Assembly (NCBI GenBank): GCA_031276355.1
Contig: JAISNC010000074.1
Coordinates: forward strand, 1 to 40,779
From: Odoribacteraceae bacterium
Lineage (GTDB): Bacteria > Bacteroidota > Bacteroidia > Bacteroidales > Marinifilaceae
Length of the DNA: 40,779 nt
Reading direction: 5' to 3'
The notes under the pieces are model-generated. The model did no database searches, was not told the DNA's origin, and saw only the letters and a program-made list of their open reading frames with translations. Positions 34,315 to 40,779 of this stretch are shown here, piece after piece; within the stretch, counting starts at the first letter, position 1; each line of letters starts with the position of its first letter. The translations under genes were made by a program, and so were the position numbers.

Positions 34315-35085
34315 ATGAATGCGAGAAATATAAATAAACTCGAAAAATTAGTTGCAGAATATCAGCAGGCAACACGCGGACAGGTAGATATGAAAAAATT
34401 TACCTGGTATGCGATTACCTATCACAGCACGGCGATAGAGGGCAGCACATTGACGGAAGGACAGGTTTATAATTTACTCGACCAGGATATACCCGCCAAA
34501 AACAAACCCTTTTCAGAACAACAAATGGTAATTGATCATCAAAAGGCGCTTGTTTATACCCTTCATCGGGCAAGTGAAAAACAGCCTCTTACAGAGCATT
34601 TTATAAAGGATATCGGCGGGATGGCAGTAAAAAACACCGGTAGCATTTACAGTACTGCATTAGGAACATTTGACAGCACATGCGGCGACTATCGGCTTGT
34701 TAATGTTCATGCGGGGGCGCGGACGTTCCCGAATTACAACAAAGTACCCGGCCTTATGAAATCTTTTGTTGAGGCTGTTAATAAGAAATATGCAGAGGCA
34801 ATCACCTTTGAACAAAAATGTGAAGCGGCCTTTTATGCACACTTTCAATTTGTGAGCATACACCCTTTTGCAGATGGCAACGGACGGACAAGTCGCTTAC
34901 TGATGAATTACATTTTATCTTGCTTTGACTTGCCGATTTTTTATGTGTATAAAAGTAACCGCATTGCCTACATTCAGGCTTTGGAAAAAGCTCGTGAAAC
35001 CGATAATATACGGCCATTTTACAGTTTTATGTTTGGGCAATACAAGAAGTTTTTGGAAAAGGAAATAAAAGTGGTTAACAATTGA
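34315..35085 (+). CDS. Fic-domain protein (class II, N-terminal inhibitory helix)
   Basis: A 256-residue Fic protein. The catalytic motif H183-PFADGNGRTSR194 is complete, including the catalytic His and the nucleotide-binding Arg residues. Near the N-terminus S38-TAIEGS44 matches the inhibitory (S/T)xxxE(G/N) motif, so activity is probably held in check within the same chain. Fic enzymes usually transfer AMP to target proteins and can act as toxins or stress modulators. No separate antitoxin gene is seen. The last codons run directly into a fragment of an integrase 3' end, so the natural C-terminus may have been altered. AT-rich like its neighbours. Confidence 0.88.
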   Translation: MNARNINKLEKLVAEYQQATRGQVDMKKFTWYAITYHSTAIEGSTLTEGQVYNLLDQDIPAKNKPFSEQQMVIDHQKALVYTLHRASEKQPLTEHFIKDIGGMAVKNTGSIYSTALGTFDSTCGDYRLVNVHAGARTFPNYNKVPGLMKSFVEAVNKKYAEAITFEQKCEAAFYAHFQFVSIHPFADGNGRTSRLLMNYILSCFDLPIFYVYKSNRIAYIQALEKARETDNIRPFYSFMFGQYKKFLEKEIKVVNN

Positions 35086-35148
35086 AGAACACGCCGGAAT
35101 GATGAAAAAGCGTGGGAGAACATGTATCAATATACTTGTAAAAACTAA
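35084..35148 (+). pseudogene. C-terminal tail of another tyrosine integrase
   Basis: Allowing one missing A in the run at 35104-35109, the sequence reads EEHAGMMKKAWENMYQ and ends at TAA 35146-35148. That is the usual last part of Bacteroides-type integrases and a diverged copy of 34240-34287. It shows that a second integrase once ended here. Confidence 0.75.
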
Positions 35149-35153
35149 ACAAC

Positions 35154-35450
35154 ATGGACATACAGCTTATTCAGAGCAAAATTTATGAAATACGAGGCCA
35201 CAGGGTAATGTTGGACTTTGATTTGGCAGAAATCTATCAGACGGAAACACGTGTATTAAATCAATCCGTGAAACGTAATATCGAACGTTTTCCTCCTGAC
35301 TTTATGTTTCAACTGACAAGATCTGAATGGGAAAATATCTCATCACAATTTGTGATGACATCACGGGTTAAACGTCCGAAATCGGCTGTTCCACTCGCAT
35401 TTACGGAACATGGAATAGTTATGTTGTCGAGTGTCTTGAGAAGAAACTGA
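35154..35450 (+). CDS. Truncated ORF6N-domain protein
   Basis: A 98-residue frame with a near-complete ORF6N DNA-binding domain: IYEIRGHRVMLDFDLAEIYQTETRVLNQSVKRN, FPPDFMFQLT, then AFTEHGIVMLSSVL. Normal ORF6N proteins go on with a further helix (often AIQVNI-like) and a second domain; here the frame breaks off right after SSVL into RRN-stop. ORF6N proteins are common in phages and mobile elements as putative regulators. The short form might still bind DNA. It is followed 16 bases later by another truncated gene, so this is probably a junction scar. Confidence 0.65.
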   Translation: MDIQLIQSKIYEIRGHRVMLDFDLAEIYQTETRVLNQSVKRNIERFPPDFMFQLTRSEWENISSQFVMTSRVKRPKSAVPLAFTEHGIVMLSSVLRRN

Positions 35451-35466
35451 AATAAAATACATAGAT

Positions 35467-35844
35467 ATGGAAACGATACACATGCCGGAAGCCGATGGCC
35501 GGAGCGCCGATTTGATTCAAGCTAACCTGGAGCAACTGAAGCAGATTTTCCCCGAAGCAATCAAAGAAGGAAAGGTCGATTTTGAAGCCCTGAATGATCT
35601 GCTGGGCAATTATGCCGATACCGCCGAAGAGCGATTCTGCCTGAACTGGGCAGGTAAAGCCAATGCGCGCCGTGAAGCCCAGAAGCGCAGTACCGGCACC
35701 TTGCGCCCCTGTCCCGAAGAGAGTGTGGATTGGGATACCACAGAAAATCTCTATATCGAGGGCGACAATCTGGAAGTGCTGAAGCTCTTGCAAAAAAGCT
35801 ACCACAGCCGCGTGAAGATGATCTCGTTTTTGTCTTTTGGATGA
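35467..35844 (+). pseudogene. Type III restriction-modification methyltransferase (Mod), N-terminal fragment
   Basis: The first ~117 residues match type III Mod proteins: ADLIQANLEQLKQIFPEAIKEGKVDFEALNDLLG, ERFCLNWAGKANARREAQ and WDTTENLYIEGDNLEVLKLLQKSYH. It breaks at VKMI, exactly before the expected catalytic DPPYNTG motif, and stops after SFLSFG. Motif IV, the AdoMet motif FxGxG and the target recognition domain are missing, so no methylation is possible. No res gene is found in the window. Confidence 0.85.
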
Positions 35845-35870
35845 CTTTCAGGTGACCGTTGAGGGGAATA

Positions 35871-35900
35871 AAAAAACCCGTAAAACTTTGATTTTACGGG
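35871..35900 (-). terminator. Strong hairpin terminator, minus-strand orientation
   Basis: A perfect 9-bp stem cccgtaaaa (35877-35885) / ttttacggg (35892-35900) with the loop ctttga. On the minus strand it is followed by seven T in the GGGTTTTTTTATT context. It follows immediately the stop of a small minus-strand frame. Confidence 0.75.
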
Positions 35901-35990
35901 ATTTGTCTGCGTTTGTCCTTCATGTGCCCGAAGGCTTCTGCGGTATGAACGGCACCAGAACCTATAATTTCAAATAGAATCATAAAGTAT
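35901..35990 (-). other. Possible gene tail or small ORF before the terminator
   Basis: On the minus strand a frame from an ATG at about 35985 reads MILFEIIGSGAVH, then TAEAFGHMKDKRRQIP, and ends in TAA at the foot of the terminator hairpin. It is about 29 codons long. The tight fit of stop and terminator suggests the 3' end of a real gene whose upstream part was lost, or a tiny gene. The protein is not recognised. Confidence 0.35.
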
Positions 35991-36122
35991 TAATATTACT
36001 GATTATTAGGTGGTTATATGAGTTGTGATTTTCATAAAATATCTCCAAATATGCTTTGCTATCTCAAATATTGGGTGTACTTTTGAGTGTTGATTTAATC
36101 GGTGCAAAAAACACTATCACCC
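35991..36122. promoter_or_regulatory. AT-rich leader with promoter of integrase 2
   Basis: TTTG at 36055-36058, a 19-base spacer, then TACTTTTG at 36078-36085 give an exact TTTG-N19-TAnnTTTG promoter, 37 bases before the integrase start at 36123. The rest of the region is AT-rich with nothing recognised. Confidence 0.7.
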
Positions 36123-37416
36123 ATGAATATAAAAAGAAACATACTCTTTTCGCTTGAAAGCAGGAAGAAAGACGGCAAACCAGTAGTTGAGAACGTGCCC
36201 ATCCGTATGCGTGTCATTTATCACAGCCAACGCATAGAGTTTACAACCGGATATCGGATTGATGTTGCTAAATGGGATGCAGATAAGCAACGAGTGAAAA
36301 ACGGATGCACCAACAAACTAAAGTAAAGTGCCTCTGAAATTAATGCAGACTTGTTGAAATACTACACAGATATTCAGGAGATATTCAAAGAGTTTGAAGT
36401 GCAGGATACAATTCCAACCCCGCAGCAACTCAAAGATTCTTTTAATGACCGTCACAAACAGCCGGAACCAGAACCGGAAAAGGTTGAAGTTTCACAGTCG
36501 GTTGTCTTCAAGAAAGCATTCAAGGAGTTTATTAAAGAATGTGGTAGCCAGAACAGTTGGGGCAGTGCAACCTATGAGAAATTTGCAGCAGTAGAAAATC
36601 ATCTGAAAAACTTTGAAAATAACCTCTCTTTTGATGCTCTGACGGAAGCCAAACTTATGGAATATGTAAAACTATCTTCGTAGCACCTTGGATATGCGCA
36701 ATACCACCATAGAGAAGCAAATTAGCTATCTGAAATGGTTTCTCCGATGGAGTACCAAGAAAGGATATAATACCAACAGGGCTTTTGAGGATTTTAAACC
36801 CAAACTGAAAAGCACAAAGAAGAAAGTCATATTTCTGACATGGAAAGAATTAAACCAGCTTCGGGAGTGTGTTATCCCTGAAACAAAGAAGTATCTGGAA
36901 AGGGTTCGGGATGTATTTCTGTTTTCTTGTTTCACAGGGCTCCGGCATTCGGACATATATAATCTCCGCAAGAGTGATATAAAAGAGAATCACATCGAGA
37001 TTACGACAATAAAAACAGCAGACAGCCTGATAATTGACTTGAATAATCACAGCAAATCCATACTTGACAAATATAAAGATGTTCATTTTGAGAATGATAA
37101 GGCTTTACCTGTTATCAGCAATCAGAAAATGAATGATTACCTGAAAGAGCTGGCAGAAATCGCAGAAATAAACGAGCCTGTTCGGGAAACATATTATAAA
37201 GGAAATGAACGAATAGATGAAGTCACGCCCAAATACGCGTTGCTTGGAACCCATGCCGGGCGAAGAACATTTATATGCAACGCCTTATCACCGGGTATTC
37301 CTCCGCAGGTTGTTATGAAGTGGACCGGACACAATGATTACAAAGCCATGAAACCCTATATTGATATAGCCGATGACATAAGAGCAAATGCGATGGATAA
37401 ATTCAATCAGTTGTGA
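36123..37416 (+). pseudogene. Tyrosine integrase 2 (one nonsense codon, one frameshift)
   Basis: Read through, the three pieces form one full Bacteroidetes-type integrase of about 430 residues. 36123-36326 is the arm-binding part (MNIKRNILFSLESRKKDGKP), closed by TAA at 36324-36326, where CAA is the likely original. 36327-36683 is the core-binding part, which ends where an extra A near 36668-36674 shifts the frame (EYV then NYLRS expected). 36684-37416 is the catalytic domain with FTGLRHSDIYNLR (first Arg), HAGRRTF, then TGHNDYKAMKPYID (His and nucleophilic Tyr). All catalytic residues survive. Either it is inactive or the two lesions are sequencing errors. Its promoter is intact. Confidence 0.85.
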
Positions 37417-37456
37417 TTTATTCTGATTACTTTTGCATTACGAATAATTTTAGAAG

Positions 37457-38842
37457 ATGATAACAGAAGAAGAAGTAAAATCATTAGCTATTAGCGGAGA
37501 AGGATACAATGTTGAATTCAAAGTAAGGGTGCCGTCTAAAATAAAGGAAATAATCTTGGAGATATGTGCGTTTGCAAACAGCGAAGGAGGATATCTGATA
37601 TTGGGTATTGACGATGATGGAAAAATCTATGGCATTGAGATTGACAATGTCACTCGTTCCAGAATCCAAAACGGCATAAGAGATATCTCTCCTAATATCC
37701 AAGTAGATTTGTATCCGGTTCAAGTAGATGACATAAAAGTATGGGTGTTAAGTGTTCCTTCGGGGAAAGATAAGCCCTACGTTCTGTCTGGTGCAATCTA
37801 TGTCCGGGAGGGTGCAAATAGTCAGAAGCTAATAACTGCCGAAGAAATAAGAAGCTTCTTTCAGACCAGTAACCGTATTTATTTTGATGCTATCCCTTGC
37901 TCTCGGCTTGATATTGATAAAGAATTAGATGAAGATAACTTTCAAAATTTCCGTCATGAATCTGCCATAACCGGAAATGTTACCACTAAACAGATATTGA
38001 ATAATTTACAGGTGTTCGATGATTCAGGCGTTATAAAGAATGGTGGTGTACTGTTTTTCGGGAAAGAGCCGGAGAAATTATTTCCTCATGCTGTCATTCA
38101 TTGTGTGCTGTTCAAAGGTGTAACAAAAGTGCATATCATTGATGATAAATATTATGGTGGTACTCTATACAATCAATATAAGCAGGCGGAAGCATGGATA
38201 AAGGACAAGCTTAAGGTATCCTACATCATAGAAGATATGGGCCCACGCAAGGAAATTTGGGAAATACCTCTTGCAGTTTTCAAAGAAGCCATTATTAATG
38301 CCCTTTCACATCGAGATTATTATGAACAGGGAGCCGTAACGATGGTTGAAATATATGATGACAGAGTTGTGATTTCCAATCCGGGCGGATTGCTTCCTGC
38401 TGTTCAAAAAGAATTTGGGACAAGAAGCATGAGTAGGAATCCGTTGATATTCGGTTTGTTTACACGCATGAGTTTGGTTGAACAGGTGGCATCCGGTATT
38501 CCTCGTATGCGTGATGAAATGAAAGAAGCCGGACTGCCCGAACCTGAATTCACAACAGACGGCGGCTTTTTTGCAGTTTCACTTAAACGGCCGAAAAGTG
38601 TCAACGCGGCAAGTGGCACTACAAATGATACTGTAAATGATACTGTAAATGATACTGTAAATTTGGAAGATACAATTTACGAAATAATTAAAAATAAAGA
38701 GGGGTTATCCGCTCCTGTTATTGCGAAAATTATTGCAAAAAGCGTTATTACGACTAAACGTTATCTTGGAGTATTGAAAAAAGACGGAAAGATAGAGTTT
38801 CGTGGTGCGCCTAAAACCGGAGGATATTACTTGAAAAAATAA
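37457..38842 (+). CDS. AlbA_2 (Schlafen-like)/HATPase_c_4 ATP-binding regulator
   Basis: A 461-residue protein. The AlbA_2 domain (about 10-130) shows EGYNVEFKVRV, ICAFANSEGGYLILGIDDDGKI and YVREGANSQ. A HATPase_c_4 region follows (FKEAIINALSHRDYYEQGAVTMVEIYDDRVVISNPGGL, RNPLIFGLF, EQVASGIPRM). Residues 390-403 contain three N-D-T-V repeats from three exact 12-bp copies, before a winged-helix end (LSAPVIAKIIAKSVITTKRYLGVLKKDGKIE). Such proteins are called putative transcriptional regulators or helicase-related ATP-binding proteins and are frequent cargo in mobile elements. A TACTTTTG element at 37428-37435 may be its promoter. The gene is intact. Confidence 0.85.
   Translation: MITEEEVKSLAISGEGYNVEFKVRVPSKIKEIILEICAFANSEGGYLILGIDDDGKIYGIEIDNVTRSRIQNGIRDISPNIQVDLYPVQVDDIKVWVLSVPSGKDKPYVLSGAIYVREGANSQKLITAEEIRSFFQTSNRIYFDAIPCSRLDIDKELDEDNFQNFRHESAITGNVTTKQILNNLQVFDDSGVIKNGGVLFFGKEPEKLFPHAVIHCVLFKGVTKVHIIDDKYYGGTLYNQYKQAEAWIKDKLKVSYIIEDMGPRKEIWEIPLAVFKEAIINALSHRDYYEQGAVTMVEIYDDRVVISNPGGLLPAVQKEFGTRSMSRNPLIFGLFTRMSLVEQVASGIPRMRDEMKEAGLPEPEFTTDGGFFAVSLKRPKSVNAASGTTNDTVNDTVNDTVNLEDTIYEIIKNKEGLSAPVIAKIIAKSVITTKRYLGVLKKDGKIEFRGAPKTGGYYLKK
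38624..38659 (+). repeat. Three exact 12-bp repeats inside the AlbA_2 gene
   Basis: The unit aatgatactgta occurs three times in a row without change and codes for the N-D-T-V linker repeats between the ATPase part and the winged helix. The unit length is a multiple of three, so copy-number change would alter linker length without breaking the frame. Confidence 0.9.
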
Positions 38843-38844
38843 AC

Positions 38845-39879
38845 ATGCAAACCCCAAGCAAACATATCTCCTTTCTTACCGACCTACTTCCCCGATATAG
38901 GTCGATCAACACACTATACCAAGAGATAGCAGAGAAGTTTGTATTGAGTTTCGATGCACAATGTACTATCACCGATTTTTACAACGAATTCAACGATGTA
39001 CAGACTTTTGAGAAATCCATTCTGAACTTTCTTCTTTCAACGGACAAGGAAAAACAATCGCAAATCGTATCCAATTTATGCACGAAAATAGCCAAGAATA
39101 CCGAAATATACTCCGCAAATAAAGACTTCTTTGACAGAATAGACACTATCAATGTCTGTTCCGGCAGGCGTAATCCACTCAAAATAGAGATAGACGGACA
39201 ACTAAAGGACACCAATAAACTATGGCAGGAACTTGCTGTAATCAAAGGTAATTTGGAATCTGCCAGTTGGAAAAACGACAAAATCGCAATAGAGCGGTTG
39301 ACCAGAGAGGAAGAAAGGTTTAATAGCCTGTATAAACAGGAGCAGCAAAAACTTGAAGCTCTCTATCAGAAACAGAAAGAATCTGATAACCACGTATCAG
39401 AGTATCTTGAAAATGTATTCAGTCAGATTTATGAATTAGGATGCGCATTCATTTCCTTACTGGATAATTATTTTCCTGTTGAAAAAGAAAAAGAGCAACA
39501 GAAAATCACCTCACCATTGAGAACCGGAGTGTATTTTGACATGCAATTGGTATCGCAAATCCACAACGAATGCAATAACATCCAATTTGAAAATCTGTCG
39601 GAGATAGATTTATATGCGCTCCTTAATCTGCAACCGACCAACTCCCAACTGAAAGTCAAGTCCAGAGAAGGTACACGTATGTGCTACCTGATTTTCAAGC
39701 TATACGATTACCTCAAAACCGATAACCGTTCTGACTGGCGTGCTGCCATATTAGAATCTGCCAGTATAAAAGAAGATTACTACCAGTCCAAATATAAAGA
39801 GCCAGTTTCCGAGTTCCCGAGTCGGAAATCAGAAGACTTTGCCAAACGAATCGACAGGATATTCAAAGAATTTTCCTGA
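38845..39879 (+). CDS. Unrecognised element protein with central coiled coil
   Basis: A 344-residue protein starting 2 bases after the stop of the AlbA_2 gene, so probably co-translated. No signal peptide or membrane segment. Residues about 125-190 are highly charged and helical (NDKIAIERLTREEERFNSLY, then KLEALYQKQKESD), consistent with a coiled coil. The C-terminal ~80 residues are conserved-looking (LYALLNLQP, KVKSREGTRMCYLIFKLYDYLK, DWRAAILESASI) and may be the functional domain. I do not recognise the family. It lies upstream of DUF3853, as some unknown proteins do in Bacteroides mobilizable elements, so a role in element maintenance or control is possible. Confidence 0.7.
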   Translation: MQTPSKHISFLTDLLPRYRSINTLYQEIAEKFVLSFDAQCTITDFYNEFNDVQTFEKSILNFLLSTDKEKQSQIVSNLCTKIAKNTEIYSANKDFFDRIDTINVCSGRRNPLKIEIDGQLKDTNKLWQELAVIKGNLESASWKNDKIAIERLTREEERFNSLYKQEQQKLEALYQKQKESDNHVSEYLENVFSQIYELGCAFISLLDNYFPVEKEKEQQKITSPLRTGVYFDMQLVSQIHNECNNIQFENLSEIDLYALLNLQPTNSQLKVKSREGTRMCYLIFKLYDYLKTDNRSDWRAAILESASIKEDYYQSKYKEPVSEFPSRKSEDFAKRIDRIFKEFS

Positions 39880-39916
39880 TACCACCCGATTACCACTTTT
39901 ACCACTCAAAATAATT

Positions 39917-39946
39917 TTTATATCATTTGATTATCAATGATATAAA
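39917..39946 (+). terminator. Dyad with T-run: terminator or operator
   Basis: An 11-bp AT-rich perfect inverted repeat (39917-39927 and 39936-39946, core tatcatt/aatgata) with an 8-base loop, followed closely by tttttc. It sits 38 bases after the unknown gene and could be its terminator or a binding site in the leader of the DUF3853 unit. Confidence 0.55.
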
Positions 39947-39984
39947 TTTTTCACGTCCACCCATGCACCACCTGTTTCGGTCAG

Positions 39985-39992
39985 TAGCTTTG
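39985..39992 (+). promoter_or_regulatory. Possible -7 element upstream of DUF3853
   Basis: TAGCTTTG matches TAnnTTTG and lies 61 bases before the DUF3853 start. No TTTG is found at the usual upstream distance, so the promoter call is only moderate. Confidence 0.45.
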
Positions 39993-40053
39993 CAGTGTTC
40001 GAACATAACCGCCGAAGTACAAGGCATTTGTTTAACACTAAAACATTTCTATA

Positions 40054-40356
40054 ATGAAAATAGAAGATTTAAAGCAAAAACCGCTCTGGCAGATGACAGG
40101 TGAAGAGTTCCTCTACCTGCAACAAAACTCGGAGCAAAAAGAGATGCAGGCGACCGTAGTCAATAACACCTCTAAAAAACATGTATATGGAATAGCTGGT
40201 ATTGCCCGGTTGTTCGGGTGCAGTATTCCAACCGCTAACCGCATCAAGCAGAGTGGAAAGATTGACAAAGCTATCACGCAGATAGGTCGCAAGATTATTG
40301 TCGATGCCGAACTCGCCCTTGAATTGGCAGGGCGTAAAACCGGAGGGAGGAAATAG
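40054..40356 (+). CDS. DUF3853-family protein (helix-turn-helix, excisionase-like)
   Basis: A 100-residue protein. The N-terminal LKQKPLWQMTGEEFLYLQQ and the C-terminal block YGIAGIARLFGCSIPTANRIK, SGKIDKAITQIGRKIIVDAELALELAGRK are typical of DUF3853. The second half looks like an excisionase/MerR-type winged helix that binds DNA. In Bacteroides mobilizable elements this gene precedes an AAA ATPase, as it does here (2-base gap). Its role may be in excision or copy control. Intact. Confidence 0.85.
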   Translation: MKIEDLKQKPLWQMTGEEFLYLQQNSEQKEMQATVVNNTSKKHVYGIAGIARLFGCSIPTANRIKQSGKIDKAITQIGRKIIVDAELALELAGRKTGGRK

Positions 40357-40358
40357 CT

Positions 40359-40640
40359 ATGGATACACAAGTAAATGAGAAGATAACCATTCTCTGGCAA
40401 GCTTCCCGTCTGACACTTACAGGCAAATATGTAATTTCTCCCGAAATCTTACGCGTACATGGTTCGGCGATTGGTACTTTGGGCAATTTCAGTGCATCTA
40501 TCGGGAAAGCGAAAAGTAAGAAAACGTTCAACGTGTCGGCTATTGTAGCTGCAGCACTGAAAAATGGAACTGTATTACAATATGATGCTGAATTACAGGA
40601 GAATAAACGAAAGATTCTGTATGTAGTCAGTCCTTATTAA
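40359..40640 (+). pseudogene. RecA-fold AAA ATPase of mobile element, truncated
   Basis: The first ~88 residues follow the AAA family ATPase that accompanies DUF3853: ITILWQASRLTLTGKYVISP, GNFSASIGKAKSKKTFNVSAIVAAAL (a Walker A variant GKAKSKKT) and ENKRKILYV. Homologues go on with a DTEQSPY segment and about 250 more residues. Here the frame goes from YV straight to V-S-P-Y and stops at 40638-40640. An IS transposase end follows within 10 bases, so insertion of that IS, with or without a small deletion, explains the loss. Confidence 0.75.
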
Positions 40641-40648
40641 GTTCTTTT

Positions 40649-40779
40649 TTAAGCCGCCGTACGGCAAAAATCTTGTGGAAAAAACAGTCGAAAAATAATC
40701 CACAAAAACTCTTCCTTGAGTTTTTGCATCATTTTCTTCAGGTTCCAGGCCGTGCCCGCCATGAGAGCGTTGATTTGAA
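40649..40779 (-). mobile_element. IS transposase, C-terminal end (continues beyond window)
   Basis: The minus frame, closed by TAA at 40649-40651 and open at the right edge, ends with NALMAGTAWNLKKMMQKLKE, then the hydrophobic EFLWIIFRLFF and PQDFCRTAA. The AWNLKK(M/W)M block is the usual last part of IS5-like and IS1182-like transposases. The element's left end must lie between about 40625 and 40648; I could not identify its terminal inverted repeat with one end only. Only 42 residues are in the window, so the group is uncertain. Confidence 0.75.

Noticed and set aside
35467-35844. Functional type III restriction-modification system
   Set aside because: Only the N-terminal part of Mod is present, without the catalytic motif, and there is no Res gene.

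Overview
This window reads as chromosome of a Bacteroidetes bacterium, most likely order Bacteroidales. Supporting signs are a SusC/SusD pair with an STN-domain SusC, an ECF sigma/FecR pair, RprX/RprY-type two-component proteins, FISUMP-domain surface proteins, GldA and GldF/G-type ABC proteins, and TTTG-N19-TAnnTTTG promoters. The DUF4843 plus PKD-like lipoprotein pair next to SusD suggests something near Odoribacteraceae (Butyricimonas/Odoribacter), but that is inference. From about 5.5 to 33.5 kb the DNA is GC-rich; from about 33.6 kb to the right edge it is clearly AT-rich.

Layout. (1) 1-1023: 3' end of a FISUMP-domain surface protein, then a long hairpin and an interspersed palindromic repeat. 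(2) 1217-5284, minus strand: a tightly coupled cassette of a small Cys-rich ORF, a SNF2-type helicase, a GNAT-like protein, an IbrA-type PP-loop protein (DUF3440) and an IbrB-type ParB-fold protein. It looks phage- or defence-related and is the best candidate for an unusual system here. (3) 5572-16137 and beyond: housekeeping genes (MprF-type flippase-domain protein, mutL, rpiB, rprY/rprX, ruvB, tadA, pgk), then an operon of DUF47, PiT phosphate transporter and a CNNM/CorC-type membrane protein. (4) 17428-17974: a convergent intergenic region holding twelve 21-bp tandem units with palindromic cores. (5) 17975-21247, minus: a fused GldF/GldG-type ABC permease and its ATPase. (6) 21340-30484, minus: a cell-surface-signalling nutrient locus in the order sigma, FecR, SusC, SusD, DUF4843, PKD-like, with no enzyme in it. 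Then a small secreted protein and an M3 peptidase (dcp).

(7) 33298-40779: a decayed integrative-element region. It begins inside a second, broken FISUMP gene. It contains a wrecked integrase, a Fic protein, the tail of another integrase, a truncated ORF6N protein, a truncated type III methyltransferase, a second integrase with one stop and one frameshift, an intact AlbA_2/HATPase regulator coupled to an unknown protein, DUF3853, and an AAA ATPase cut off beside an IS transposase at the window edge.

How genes work together: the sigma/FecR/SusC set is a classic trans-envelope relay that probably drives its own uptake operon. DUF47 is the usual partner of PiT. The IbrAB-type cassette is translationally coupled (two ATGA overlaps), so its products probably act in fixed stoichiometry. 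The right-hand element seems unable to move by itself because its integrases are broken.
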